NCBI RefSeq assembly: GCF_022581195.2
Contig: NC_061456.1
Coordinates: 10,356,501 to 10,420,500 of the forward strand
DNA from: Helicoverpa zea
Lineage: Eukaryota; Arthropoda; Insecta; Lepidoptera; Noctuidae
Direction: 5' to 3'
Length of the DNA stretch: 64,000 nt
In this document: in pieces, positions 22,498 to 33,873 of the stretch
Layout: every line of letters begins with the position of its first letter
How positions within the stretch are numbered: position 1 is the first letter of the stretch
The notes under the pieces: generated by a model
Told to the model about the DNA's origin: nothing
Database searches by the model: none
The model's input: only the letters and a program-made list of their open reading frames with translations
Program-made: the position numbers and the translations under genes

Positions 22498-23926
22498 ACG
22501 TTTCTTTACTTTCTCATTAATATTTTCTGAACTAATCTGAATTTTTGAAATTAAATTGTGTACTTAGATATTATAATAAGAATGTTTTCAAAAAGGTTCT
22601 CTCTAGTACGGCTCTATTTCAGTTATTGTTCCTAACTTAATACTATTTTGAAATTCGGTCCTAGGTCCCACTCCCTGAGCACTCATTTTGTAGGGAAAAT
22701 AATTTATAATTGGACTGGGCTAAGACTGTACTAAGTATAAATTACTCAGTATTTTCTTTTTACAAATATCTGCCCTTGATATTTTTATATGGTCACTGTT
22801 GCAAGACATAACAGCGCATTCACTATGGCGTATTTTGTCGCGCGTATACGCTCGACTTTTTTCCGCATGAAACAAAAACCTATCACGCGGTTTTAGGTGT
22901 CATCATTTGAACTGGTAGTTGTCAATTGTTTGTTGACACTCGTAATATTTAGGACACAGTGTGAAAGCGTATTTATATAAAACCGTGGGATTGATCGAAA
23001 GAGTTTGACCTAGGCTCTAGAACAAAAAGGAATATAGTTCGATATTACCCTATAAAAGTCTAAAACTCTCACTGACTAACCACAGCGGGTCATCTAATGA
23101 TTCCCTACCCTACAAAAAAGCCAGATAAATGCCACTACCAGCCTTCAGGGCCGGTCCTTTGACAGTCGATATCGGAATCCTATAAGCTTTGATGGTTAAT
23201 GGCTTCAGGCACTAAGCTTCTTCGTGTTCTTAATCTTTTCCTGTCCATGTCAGATTACCGTCTCATTTGACAAACGAAAGAGATACCTATAAGTATTCGT
23301 ATAAAATACTACCAATGGCTGATGAAGGCCAGGACTTCACCAAAGCAGAGCGGGCGGAAAAGTTTTTAAACAACTAATCGTATTTTGCTATTAAAACATT
23401 TTGTCTTTGTCCACTTAGTAGTGTCCAGGGACCTAAGAAATTCTTGCTTGGAATGTTTTCGTCATGTTTAGGCCTAATGTACAGTTTCTATATTTAAAAA
23501 ACCACTTCATTTTGCCTGACTTCTAAAACTATCGTCGTGTTTTTTCAATGAGGCTTTAATACCTATGATAAAAATTATCATCCGTAACCAAAACGATTGT
23601 TTTTTAATCCAAACTGGGAATTATATCTAAGCTTAGCTAAACTTAGTCGCCACATTAATTAAATACAAAAACCCTTTGTACACATACTAAGAATGTTTTT
23701 GTGTTAATAATAACAGATACACGCAACTGTATTGTTTGTGTTCATAATAACATAGGTACAGCCCAAAATAATATACATATGAATAACATGAGAACCCTTG
23801 TTGAAGCCTTCAATTATTCCGTCCAATGATCATAAAACCTCAATAATACATTGTTGTACTAATTAAAAGGAAAACAACGGTTCCATTGACGTCTCAACGA
23901 GGTGAAGTTGGTATAGGGAGTTAGGC
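22498..23926. other. Mostly unassigned, no gene seen
   Basis: AT-rich DNA. A weak SINE-A relic lies at about 23225-23290 (CAGATTACCGTCTCATTTGAC compared with CGGATTACCGTCCCATCGGGC). No coding feature. Confidence 0.5.
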
Positions 23927-24501
23927 ACACGGCAAACTTTTAGTCAGCCGATAGTCTGCTTGGGCTTTTTTTTTAACGACGCTCTTCTCAGTCGGACACT
24001 CTTGACAGAGTGGTCGTGGCTGTTGATGGGCAGGGTTGCGGCGCACTGTCGTCGGGAGCCTTTAGGGCCGCTGCACGTCGCACGATGCCCCTCCATTTTT
24101 GCCGGTTTTCGGCATCGCGAACACATTGTACCGCAGTCGCTTCTGTTGTAGCTTTAATGAGGTCCATCCAGCGATTTAACGACGCTAAATATCAGCAAAT
24201 GACACCTCCCGCGGTGAGGGAGTGTCAGACTCTTACCGACTAAAAACCGTCGTGGTAACTCTTCAGAACAATCCCGCCGCCCCGGCAGGCTTTGGCCCTG
24301 CTGGGCCCCGCTGGGGTTGCTTAGTTTGCTTGGGCTCATAAATTAGTATGAAGATGAATGTTAGTACACATTACAAAGATCAGGTATTTAGCTGGTATCA
24401 ATACGACTGTAAACTGCGATTGGAATAAAGATTTTCTTAAAATAAAATAAAAATGCCAACCATCGGGTCAACTGTCGGCCGACTGTTTAGTCTCCAGTGT
24501 G
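23927..24501 (+). mobile_element. MITE-D copy 1, interrupted by a retroposon
   Basis: The left end CACACGGCAAACTTTTAGTC and the reverse complement of the right end (CACACTGGAGACTAAACAGTC) form imperfect terminal repeats. CAGCCGATAG (left) and CAACTGTCGGCCGACTG (right) are subterminal. The body shared with other copies includes TCATAAATTAGTATGAAGATGAATG and GATCAGGTATTTAGCTGGTATC. The element is split at 23966/24337 by a later insertion. Other copies: 30561, 37120, 54176. Confidence 0.75.
23967..24322 (-). mobile_element. Retroposon nested in MITE-D (LINE 3' end or SINE)
   Basis: A 356-bp insertion with its poly(A) tail as a T run at 23967-23974, so it lies on the minus strand. It is flanked by AGTCTGCTTGGGCT (23953-23966) and AGTTTGCTTGGGCT (24323-24336), a 14-bp duplication with one mismatch. 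The minus strand reads 'RWMDLIKATTEATAVQ', then 'RQKWRGIVRRAA' and a stop: a DR-x-x-W-R-like C-terminus seen at the end of RTE-like LINEs. It may be a 5'-truncated LINE or a SINE that borrowed a LINE 3' end. Confidence 0.75.
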
Positions 24502-24509
24502 CGGGTATT

Positions 24510-25314
24510 TTAAGTAAACATCAGCTGTGTATATTTATATAAACTAGGGTTTGGGTAAATTGTGAATAATTTGATTGCCACGGAGCCAAGACGGAATGTA
24601 ACTTTTTAGGTCTCGGATTTTTTTGTTTCTGTCAGGCTGGATAAGTGGGCCTAGTTTGTAGTAATGATAAGATACGTAGTCTCTAGATTTGGCCAGAAAT
24701 TGAAGCACGTTAATCTTTTGTCCACTACGAGTCCACAATGTACCGACTGGAATGCTAGCTTTAGGTCTTTAACTCTCTCCAAGATTATATCACCATAACT
24801 ATTTCATATTCACGTTCTATAAAAGTTAGTTTTAAGTTAAAGCAAGAATTTAAACAGGCGCACGAAAAAATATCTAAATACAGGCTAAATAAAAAAAATA
24901 GACATTCCAAATAATCTATTTAATAAACACCAACAATGTCTTCAGATTATCCTACTAAGCACATACTTACATACACACATAGATGAAGTTAATCCAAGCC
25001 TAAATACGATACAGTCATTGATCTCCAAGCTCTAGTTGATAATAAATTTCAAAGGGAACGCTTGTGAACTGACGGTATTAAGAACACCTGGTATATACGG
25101 TTTACTATATACGGTTTAAGTGTTCAGTAAAGCCTACTGGTGCAGCCTGTAATATTAAATGCGAGGCTTTGATGCATATCTATTGTATTAAGTACTGCAG
25201 GCTTTAAAGAGGTTGATAGCAGATCGAGCATTATTGAAAATGAGGTTTTCATTTGTTTTTGATCGCCTTTTGTTTTGTGTTTTTGAACAAATATTTGGAG
25301 GATTTCGTATACAC
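24510..25314. other. No gene seen
   Basis: AT-rich DNA between MITE-D and the next MITE. No coding or repeat signal recognised. Confidence 0.5.
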
Positions 25315-25317
25315 TTA

Positions 25318-25523
25318 CAGCCAGTTTTTTCATCAAAAGTAAAAGCCAAAGTAATGTCATAAAGTAAAATGAACGGTCAAATTGGGTTTTTCAAGATGTT
25401 AACTATTAGTTTTGTATTAGTTTTGCTGTTACTTTAGCCTTGAAAAATCGAATTTGACCGTTACTTTTACTTTATGACATTAGGTACCCTTTGGATTTTA
25501 CTTTTTTATGAAGAAACTGGCTG
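25318..25523. mobile_element. TTA-flanked MITE family T, copy 1
   Basis: 206 bp with long terminal repeats: CAGCCAGTTTTTTCATCAAA at the left and its mirror (TATGAAGAAACTGGCTG) at the right. AGTAATGTCATAAAGTAAAA / TTTTACTTTATGACATTA and ACGGTCAAATT / AATTTGACCGT are mirrored inside. It is flanked by TTA (25315-25317 and 25524-25526). Other copies are at 37888 and 60962. The TTA duplication suggests a PIF/Harbinger-type transposase acting in trans. The right end overlaps the start of a 121-codon frame (25508-25873) that I do not regard as a gene. Confidence 0.88.
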
Positions 25524-25899
25524 TTACTCACACTGGTACTGGCTGTTTAAATAATGATCAGAATATTGTGTCAGTAAATAAAATAATAAGCAATTTGAAA
25601 ATAATGTCGGGAGAGACAGTTTTTTCAGGAAAAATCGTTGGTAAAATTCATATGGAATCTCAATCTTTATTAGTCAATTTGGTTTTCGCTACAAATACAT
25701 TGAACACACAAACAGGAAACATTTGGGGGACTAGCAACAAAGAAAAAAACATAATATATCTGAAACTACACAAAACACCTTATGTGGATAGTAACAGACG
25801 TGTTGGATTTTCCTACGAAAATTCAGTGAATAAGAAAAAAGGGGTTTACTTCCTCAATACAAGCAAATTGTGACAATAGATGCGTCATTCAAGGATGAA

Positions 25900-26199
25900 C
25901 CACGGAGGAAGAAATGATAGCGGAGATGCCATAAGGATGGTAGGTCAAGTCAACGCCTTCTTGTAGGTCAAGCAACTTACGGTAGGTGTGCTCAGTTACT
26001 AAATGAAAACTTATCTGTCGAAGATTGGTCTTGATTGATTGGATACTTTATCTTGAAAATAATAAGCCGGTTTAATGAAAGATGTTTAAGGGCGAAGCTA
26101 GTAACGTTCTTCGTCCCCCGAACACCTGCATTTTGGCCCGCTACTTTCTTAGGAGATTTGCGTGTTGACATCTCTGCTAGTCATTTTGTTCTCTATGGA
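25900..26199 (-). mobile_element. Family E element, copy 2
   Basis: The reverse complement matches copy 1: CTCTATGG...CTAGCAGAGATG at the right end is the E start, and CCTTCTTGTAGGTCAAG is the mirror of the CTTGACCTACAAG box. The ends CACGGAGG/CTCTATGG are diverged. The target duplication is unclear. A 109-codon frame across it (26035-26364) is read-through of the repeat. Confidence 0.65.
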
Positions 26200-26363
26200 T
26201 GGCGTATAAAATGTGTGACAAAGATTGATCCCAGGTATATGCCACGTTTTATATCCGCGGCTTGTAAAGTCGCTGATGTTTTCAAGGTACGAGATGAAAT
26301 AAAAAATAACTTTGCTTCTGGAAGAAATGGTTCAGCATTTCGGAATCTCTGTGATAGAACCTA

Positions 26364-27731
26364 AATAGAGATAGGGACGTAATTACAAATTATGCGGAAG
26401 AAGCTTTTCATTTTAACTAGCCCACGGTACCAAAATAGGCAAAGACTAATACCTATTAGTATACTTATAGGTATATAATAGGTAAAAATAGCGTCGACTT
26501 CTCTTTGCAATTTCTACAAGTCTGGACTATCTATGGATCCTTTAAAGTTTACCTAAATGTTTGTAACATTTTAAAAGCTTTGACCATATTATTCAGCATA
26601 ACTACTAACGATTTTTCGTAACTAAACTCACTAGCATCAGTCCAATGTAGAATCCGGTCACTTCAATGCACATATCAACACAATTTTTACGAGGAATAAT
26701 CTTCACCCTCAACTGACAAGGACGGTCCTACATCAGCACTTTACGGAAAGCATTCCGCTAAGTCCCCATTCCCCCTTCGCATAATACGTGCATTTGGGGA
26801 CTCGCACACGTAACACGGTGGGGACTTCATAGTTATAGATATGTATGTCAAAAGTGATTCAGCCTTTAATGTCAGATGATATAAGGAACTCTATACCTTT
26901 GGAGTGACGTTAAACATAAGAAGACTGATATTTGAAGGAGATATTTCGGAAATCTTTATTATTTTGCGCAATAGAAATCTTCTATTGACTAAAGAATCGT
27001 TATTTGTATCATAAATAAAGCATCAATCTCGGGAACAACTAGTCCAATTTGTACGCAATTTTTTTTCAGAGCGCTTGAATAGAGAATAAACTATATTTTC
27101 AGAGTCAGTATCACATTGAAGTTGTGTGAAAATTTTTCATATTTTTATAAGTGGATAGGTAAACAAACAGGGATAAGGGCAGGAGGATGATGGTGATGAT
27201 GATGAATTAAACAAACAACAATTTTAAATTGAATACAACTAGGACAAAAATAGCCAACGCTGGCTACTTATAGAATAACAGTGATAGGTAACAGATGCCT
27301 CAAAGCTACTAAAATCGACTGATCTCTTAGCGTGGAACAACTCGGATTTCATTCATTAAAATTGTTGTAGTACTGTTACAGTTGTTGCAAGTTTAATGTT
27401 GCAGTCAATTTGTAAAATAGGAAATGTTTTTATTTTGACAGAAACTTCTAGTCGTGGCGTCTTTCGTTTGATGTTTGAAAGTAATTCAGGTGTCCTTGTT
27501 ACTTGAGATTTATGTATTTTTTATTTGTAAGACAATATAAAGCCGAAAAATAATAGTTATTAATTATTTATTTTCTAAATAATGTATTTTCCTTTTGTAT
27601 GACATGAGTATTTTTCTTTCTTTGTTCTAGGAGGAGCATATTTTGTCATCAAAAATCCCGCCACATGAAGCCACATCCTGCAAACTGTAAGTACAATATT
27701 TGACCTAATCCAAATATTAGTTTCAGGAAAC
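26364..27731. other. Mostly unassigned, no gene seen
   Basis: AT-rich DNA. At 27171-27215 the string GGGATAAGGGCAGGAGGATGATGGTGATGATGATGAA matches the 3' tail of the LINE relic at 53143, so this is a very short LINE end. Nothing else is recognised. Confidence 0.5.
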
Positions 27732-27803
27732 CACTTTGTAGACTGTATCACGGAATCTCGAAGTTCAAAATGCCGAAGTACTGAAGCCATAAAGTACACA
27801 AGA

Positions 27804-27989
27804 TCGATGCACGTGACTTAGAATGTACGCTACATCGAAGTACTGAATTGCGAATGTTCATGATACCGATGTACGGAATATCGAAAGTTTGTTATAGCGA
27901 AGTACGTGATTGCGATTGTTCTGAATCCCGATGTACGGAATATCGAAAGTTTGTGATACCGAAGTACCTAATATCGAAGGGTTTAAAAT
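27804..27989. repeat. Three 62-bp tandem units in the left Foldback arm
   Basis: Units begin CGATGCACG, CCGATGTACGG and CCGATGTACGG at about 27804, 27866 and 27928. Units 2 and 3 share GTACGGAATATCGAAAGTTTG; all have a CGAAGTAC box in mid unit. The same units are mirrored in the right arm at about 28600-28785. Confidence 0.8.
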
Positions 27990-28231
27990 CACGGTATCTG
28001 CGGTAATTGGTAATATCAACCGGAAATGCTTTAAATATCGTATTTTGATCAATTTCCAGTAAAAAATGCATTGCTTTAATGTACTTGTGTTAAATCTACG
28101 AGATCTTATGTTGTTATTCCACGACTTTGTTTTCGATTTCTGTCGTGGTTCACATTTATTCATCATTATTTGCCGAGCCTTTCCCAACAACCACCCACCC
28201 ACCTAACATTGTATTGAGGTCTGCATTATAT

Positions 28232-28357
28232 ATTATATACACTTTTTGTTTTCAGCATTGTATTGGGGCCAGGGGAGCATCAATGTTTTACAAGGAGCGA
28301 CAACATAAGATCTCGTAGACCGACCCCAACATTGTTGTTGGGGAAAGGCTAGGCTCA
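28232..28357. other. Foldback spacer with SINE-B fragments
   Basis: Not inverted-repeated. It holds TGTTTTACAAGGAGCGAC (SINE-B body, as on the minus copies) and CCGACCCCAACATTGTTGTT / GGGGAAAGGCTAGGC (SINE-B 3' region in the opposite orientation). AACATAAGATCTCGTAGA, also present in the arms near 28483, lies between the two. Confidence 0.6.
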
Positions 28358-28857
28358 ATATAATGCAGACCTCAATACAATGTTAGGTGGGTGGGTGGTT
28401 GTTGGGAAAGGCTCGGCAAATAATGATGAATAAATGTGAACCACGACAGAAATCGAAAACAAAGTCGTGGAATAACAACATAAGATCTCGTAGATTTAAC
28501 ACAAGTACATTAAAGCAATGCATTTTTTACTGGAAATTGATCAAAATACGATATTTAAAGCATTTCCGGTTGATATTACCAATTACCGCAGATACCGTGA
28601 TTTTAAACCCTTCGATATTAGGTACTTCGGTATCACAAACTTTCGATATTCCGTACATCGGGATTCAGAACAATCGCAATCACGTACTTCGCTATAACAA
28701 ACTTTCGATATTCCGTACATCGGTATCATGAACATTCGCAATTCAGTACTTCGATGTAGCGTACATTCTAAGTCACGTGCATCGATCTTGTGTACTTTAT
28801 GGCTTCAGTACTTCGGCATTTTGAACTTCGAGATTCCGTGATACAGTCCACTTTGTA

Positions 28858-30560
28858 TCCTGTTTATATAGATTACATAATATAGGTAAAGCTTCTTAAA
28901 TACTTATTGAAATGTAAATTTATTTTAATTTTCTGTTCGCGGTAAATAATTGCAATTCTGAAGTAATATAACTCCTTACGTATTTTTTGTACCTCTGTTG
29001 TCTAGTTACACTGTACATTGTGATTCTTTTTCACAGTTAATATCTACCAATTTTTGTTCACAAATAGAAATTCACAAGACGTTTTTGTTTGTTTCATAGA
29101 AACACAAATGAATAAATGATCCGAATGATATACACAGTGAATACACAAATAAACACAATTTTACGTGTTTCTTTGATAGTTTAAAAACAACATACATTAG
29201 TAAAAACATTATAATCATTATATAAGAAATTAAAGTATCCGTAGACATGCTTCTTTTAGTTATTTCCTGGTTGTTTATGAGGACTCCGTTTGATGATATA
29301 ATACTTTTCAGTCGTAATATTAAATTGGACGGTAAAAATAAATTGACAAGAGCAAACATATGGAAAGTGACGCAAATGTGATCGGCTATAATTTGTCATC
29401 TGTGAAAATGGAATCTAGGAAGTAGGTCTAAAAATATAGATGATGCAGTTTTTTATCATCTTACATCTTTAATTATACTAGCATTTTATCGTAGTTTTAC
29501 TTAGCATACCTAGGGAAAATATTATTCTTCTTTTTAATGCCCTGTTCCCAATTTTATTTGGGGTTTGCGCAATATGTCTTCCATGCTTCCCTGTCATCTA
29601 ATGAAAATATTATTTCACGAATAAAAAAAGGTCTTAACGAAGTCGTTCTCTTTCCTCAACGTCACTTTTTATCCATATTTTCATTAATATCTATTCAGCA
29701 ATTTAGAATAAAATGGTATCAAAAAACTTTTTCATTTTTATATTACCCGTCATTATCATTATCTCAGCCATAGAAATTCCATTGATTTCCAATATTAGAA
29801 TCCTAGTATTAATATATGAGTCAGTATCCGAAACATTTCTTCAGAAGTTACATCAGAATTCAGTAGCTTATCTAAATCGTTTCTGGCGGGTTGCCTTGCC
29901 TTGTGAAGTCAAGTTCAGTGCTCGAGTTAGAAATATATTTAGCGTACCATAGACTTGACTTTGGTTTGTAGTCAAATTGCAGGCAAAAACGGACTGTTTT
30001 ACTGTATAAGTTAGACTTGCTTCAGACTCCAAACTTTTTGTCTTCTGGTAGTTTAGTCGGACTTTAATCAATATGGAGATTAAATGCACGCAAACTACAA
30101 GGATCGGGTATCATGCTGAACAAGTGTTGGACTAAAATTTATTCTGTAGTGTGCATTGGCTCTTAAATTATGTTTCCTTGAATAGGAATCATACTTGTAT
30201 TTTACTTATGTCTCGTTAGACTACGTGGTGAGATCCTACGTTTTCGGCAAAACAGAGATAAATAGAGTTTCATGTGATGTTAATTGTCCTAGGAAGGAAT
30301 TCAAATATTTTTAGCCGAATGCGTAGGTAAAGCTATTTCTTCACAAGAGACCACTATTAGTAAAATAATTCGTAATTATATCCATTCTATTTGACTTACA
30401 AGTCACAATATTCCTAAATAAACAGCATTAGTAACATTAGACGTTAATAATATTAGTGAATTATTTACCTGATATCGACACGTGTAATTTTCATAAAATT
30501 ATTACCTTGTGGACTTATTATGAAAAGAATTTGGTGTTTATACTTAGAGCACATGTACGT
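28858..30560. other. Mostly unassigned, no gene seen
   Basis: AT-rich DNA. One LINE relic lies at 29530-29600 (listed). Frames at 29072-29359 and 29537-29773 are hydrophobic, AT-driven and without motifs. Confidence 0.5.
29530..29600 (-). pseudogene. LINE C-terminal relic
   Basis: The minus strand reads DDREAWKTYCANPK then stop, followed by ATTGGGAACAGGGCAT. This is the same 3' end as at 53143-53262 (MTADRKVWKEKTCCADPK-stop). D-R-x-x-W is the usual C-terminal signature of RTE-like LINEs. Only a few dozen codons remain. Confidence 0.6.
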
Positions 30561-30750
30561 ACACTACAAACTTTTAGTCGGCCGATAGTTTGTTCGGGCT
30601 CATAAATCAGTATGACGATGAATGGTAGTACGCACATTACAATGATCAGGTGTTTGGCCGGTATCAGGACGACTGAAAACTTTGTTTGAATTCACGATTT
30701 TCTTTTATTTATTTTTTCCAAATTTCGGTTCAACTGTCAGTCGACTGCCT
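30561..30750 (+). mobile_element. MITE-D copy 2
   Basis: ACACTACAAACTTTTAGTCGGCCGATAG at the left and CAACTGTCAGTCGACTG at 30731-30747 match the ends of MITE-D. The body TCATAAATCAGTATGACGATGAATGG matches the interrupted copy at 23927. This copy is uninterrupted and marks where the nested insertion in copy 1 occurred. The right terminus is degraded. Confidence 0.75.
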
Positions 30751-30949
30751 CAGGATTTTCTGCTAACATTACCAGGTAATATAATTCGTTTGAATAAATC
30801 CAGCGGGAAGCTAAGTTCGTAATGAAATGTGGGTACCTATATACATACCTAATATTTATTATGATTATGTTAGGGATTTATAGTTTTGGAGGAAAGAAAA
30901 ATTAATGTATATTTGCTTACAAATTAATGAATTTTATTTATTTTACTTA

Positions 30950-31063
30950 TGGCGAGATGACCTACATGACTACAACTCTAATTGGTGGGAACACTCGAAG
31001 GATCGAAAGGTGTGGAGACGAAGTAGGGAGGACTTTGCCCAGCAGTGGGACAGTTCAGGCTAA
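30950..31063 (+). pseudogene. RTE-type LINE C-terminus relic
   Basis: The frame reads WRDDLHDYNSNWWEHSKDRK, then VWRRSREDFAQQWDSSG and a stop at 31061-31063. W-R-D-D-L...D-R-x-x-W...F-A-Q-Q-W-D is the familiar end of lepidopteran RTE-like ORFs. Nothing of the reverse transcriptase or endonuclease remains upstream. Confidence 0.8.
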
Positions 31064-31360
31064 GAATATGTTGTTGTGATACTTTATAAACATGATTGTG
31101 TTCAAAAAAGTAAAGCGATCCAATCCATGGCGAGCTCTTTACAGCCAAGCAAATCATTTATGGGCAAAGTTTATCTTTCCCACAACCAAGCTACTTAAAA
31201 ATTGAACTCACTTCTTACACGAACAGCATATTTTTTCTACGCCAAGAGTTATACCAGTTGTCTTTTATCTTCCCAGATAAACAAAACATGGGCTATGAAT
31301 AACTTGTGCTCCAAATATTGTTGCCTCTGACGATGACAGAAACTTTCTCTCATATTGCAC

Positions 31361-31680
31361 CATGGAGAGCAAAATGACTAGCGGAGATGTCATAAAGCAC
31401 AATCTAAGAACGTAGCGCGCCAAAACGCGGGTGAACGAGGAAAGTTGCCTACTAGCTACGATCTCACATGCCTTCTATGGAATTCTCTTATTAATTATTT
31501 TCAAATCAAAATCGCAAATCAATCAAGACCAATCTTTGACAGATTGGGCTTCATTTGTCAGGGAACCCGAACGCCACCTCGTTAGCTATAGTTACTGACA
31601 TTCTTACCGTACGTTACTTGACCTACAAGAAGGCGCCTGACCTAGTTATGGTATCTCCTCTCCTCTTTCTTTACTCCGTG
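31361..31680 (+). mobile_element. Family E element, copy 3
   Basis: 320 bp from CATGGAGAGCAAAATGACTAG to TTACTCCGTG. It is flanked by the perfect 12-bp repeat CTCATATTGCAC (31349-31360 and 31681-31692). It shares the AACGTAGCGCGCCAAAACGCGGGTG and TTGACCTACAAGAAGGCGCCTGACC boxes with the other copies. No coding capacity. Confidence 0.8.
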
Positions 31681-31954
31681 CTCATATTGCACTCATAAAT
31701 TCGCCGTGATAACGTTAAGGTTGGCAGGGATTGGGCTCGATCCTGGTCGGTTTTATTGGAATTTTATGTTTGACACCCCTGGTATTTATGGAGCGTGGTT
31801 CCTGGTGATTGATTTGAATAATTAGGTGGTTCGATTTTCTATTTATAGCCTTATTTCTCGATGATATGGTCCAATTTGCGTTGTGGTGATTTTTTCCCTA
31901 AAACATACTCACACATAGGTATTTATAATTAGAACGTAAATCTATCGGTTCAGC

Positions 31955-32065
31955 GCGTGGTCTTTCTCCAATCGTGTCAAATTGCCGTTCCATCAGACTA
32001 TGAGAATGACGGAATATAGAGTAAGAACTTTAAACATAGCTGATCTCCTTAAAGAACAGCTGCTT
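31955..32065 (+). mobile_element. SINE-A relic
   Basis: CCAATCGTGTCAAATTGCCG, the following CCATCAGACTATGAGA and CTGATCTCCTTAAAGAACAGCTG match the 3' half of SINE-A with about one change in five bases. Head and ends are lost. Confidence 0.6.
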
Positions 32066-33265
32066 TTCCAAAAATTAAACTGCATGCCATTATAAATTAA
32101 GATAAACATATTCCCAATAATACCAAGTGCTTTTGATAATACAACTCCTCCTCAATTTGTGTGGGCCTCATAAATTACACAACATGTATGTAATATTTTT
32201 ATTATTTCCATTAAAACAACAACAACAACAACAGTTAGTCAAAAACATTCCTATTAATTAGAATCCGCAGCTGTAAAGAGCCTACCTTTAATCCACGGTG
32301 ACCGATGTTTTCATTCCATCGCCAACATATTTTCATTTTATTTCCCCCTCCTCCCTCCTACGCGGGAAAATTTAAACGAGTCGAATAAATTAAAAGAAAA
32401 AAGAACATGTCTGTGACATGAAATGGCCAGTTATCATGAATGTGGATTATTGCGAGTTGTAAAAAGGATTTATTGCAAAGAGGGTTGCTATTTTTTGTAC
32501 CATCAGAGAGTTGTTTTTGGGGCTAATAGGGGTGTTAGCTTAGTTGCATTGTACATGCATTTATGCTTCTGAATTTTCGCGTTTGTAATACCAGTTGTGT
32601 GACTTTCAAGGAATATGATAGCTGTAGTTTCAGTATCATAACGTAGGCAGGCATGTCATATCACAGTCGTTATATTCATGTTTGATTAACTTCACAGGCT
32701 TTATTTGTATTTCTTTATTGAACAAATCCAGAATAACTTTTTCTTGAGAAGAGGAGGAAATTAGGCAACTACTAATGATCATGGACGATCATGATGAAAA
32801 TATGAAAAATTGAAAATATTATGTCTTCCCAAAAATACTGCACATAAATTGTTTGCAATGTTTTATTAATACACAGTGTATTATCTACCCAAACGATTTT
32901 CAAAAGTTCGGTTCAACAACGTGGTTGACATAATTGACGCGATACTTAATTTATATCTGGAAGGGACACGCTTCGTTTAGTTAAAATAAATGAATGAATT
33001 TGAAAGCTTCAAAATTCAAAGGAATTTTAAGAAATTGAAGATCTTTGTTTTTGACAATTTTTTGAAGAAAGATTTTGAGATACGTATTTTTAATATTTTC
33101 TGTAGGAATATCAATAAATAAATGAGCATTCGTTTGGTAAGTAATTATTGGAACTATGTAAATATTTTAACTTGATGCCACAATTTGTAATTATATACTA
33201 ATATAATGAAGGGGTGTTATTTGGTTGTTTCATTGATTGTTTCATGATTTGAAACATTCCTTCCC
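32066..33265. other. No gene seen; one CAA microsatellite
   Basis: AT-rich DNA with an (AAC)n run at 32215-32233. No other feature recognised. Confidence 0.5.
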
Positions 33266-33346
33266 TGTTGGGAAGCTACACTATCCCCCCGCAACATACT
33301 TATCCGGATACAGTTAGTCCCACGGGACGCGAGGGAAGCGGCGGGA
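33266..33346 (-). repeat. Fragment of dispersed 'ACTAGC' repeat
   Basis: The reverse complement shows CCGCCGCTTCCCTCGCGTCC then CGTGGGACTAACTG and a GGGATAGTGTAGC box, the 5' half of the repeat in diverged form. Confidence 0.5.
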
Positions 33347-33873
33347 AACATTTAATAAGTAAAACCGAGTTAACTAAATATGAGTTATTCCAAGAAATAA
33401 ATAATTTTCAAATTAATTTAATTATATCAGATTATTATAATTAATTTACATAATTGGATTCCAAAATATAATTGACTTCACATTACGCCTCAGTTAGCAA
33501 TTTGATTATATTGAAAACCTTTATGTTCTATAAAGGGGTTGTGTGAAATAATTTACGCATGATAAAATATTCTACGTATTTGTTATATGAGTCTGGTATC
33601 TAAAATTAACTTCATAAACCATTCATACTAAGATTATATTATCTCATTTTATTTTCATATTGTTTTCTTAGATTCTTGATTCTAGCCTTAGAATTAACAT
33701 ATTAGTGAGCCGTGAATTGTATACATATTGTTTCAATTTGTCAGATTTTTCTTCATAATTTGAGAACGTATATAGATACAGTACCTATAGATAAAAATAT
33801 TACTCACGCAAGTTCTTGAGCTCCATTAAATATAACTTAAGTTACATATTTTACCATCTTTGAAACTGGCTCT

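Larger units (their letters stand above)
27741..28848. mobile_element. Foldback-like element with perfect 491-bp inverted arms
   Basis: Arms 27741-28231 and 28358-28848 are reverse complements over their whole length in my reading, with no indel: the paired coordinates always sum to 56589. They flank a 126-bp spacer (28232-28357). The ends are GACTGTATCACGGAATCTCG and its mirror. CACTTTGTA occurs at 27732-27740 and again at 28849-28857, a 9-bp target duplication. Long arms with tandem substructure and a 9-bp duplication are the marks of Foldback/Mutator-like elements, so it would depend on a transposase encoded elsewhere. The two 114-codon frames, one per arm, are mirror images and not a real gene. 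Confidence 0.85.

Noticed and set aside
25508..25873. 121-codon frame next to MITE T copy 1
   Set aside because: It starts inside the MITE's terminal repeat and has no motif; probably chance in AT-rich DNA, although the length is above average for the region.
27858..28731. Two identical 114-codon frames on opposite strands (27858-28202 minus, 28387-28731 plus)
   Set aside because: They are mirror images created by the inverted arms of the Foldback-like element, have no domain, and cover tandem repeat units and SINE-derived sequence.
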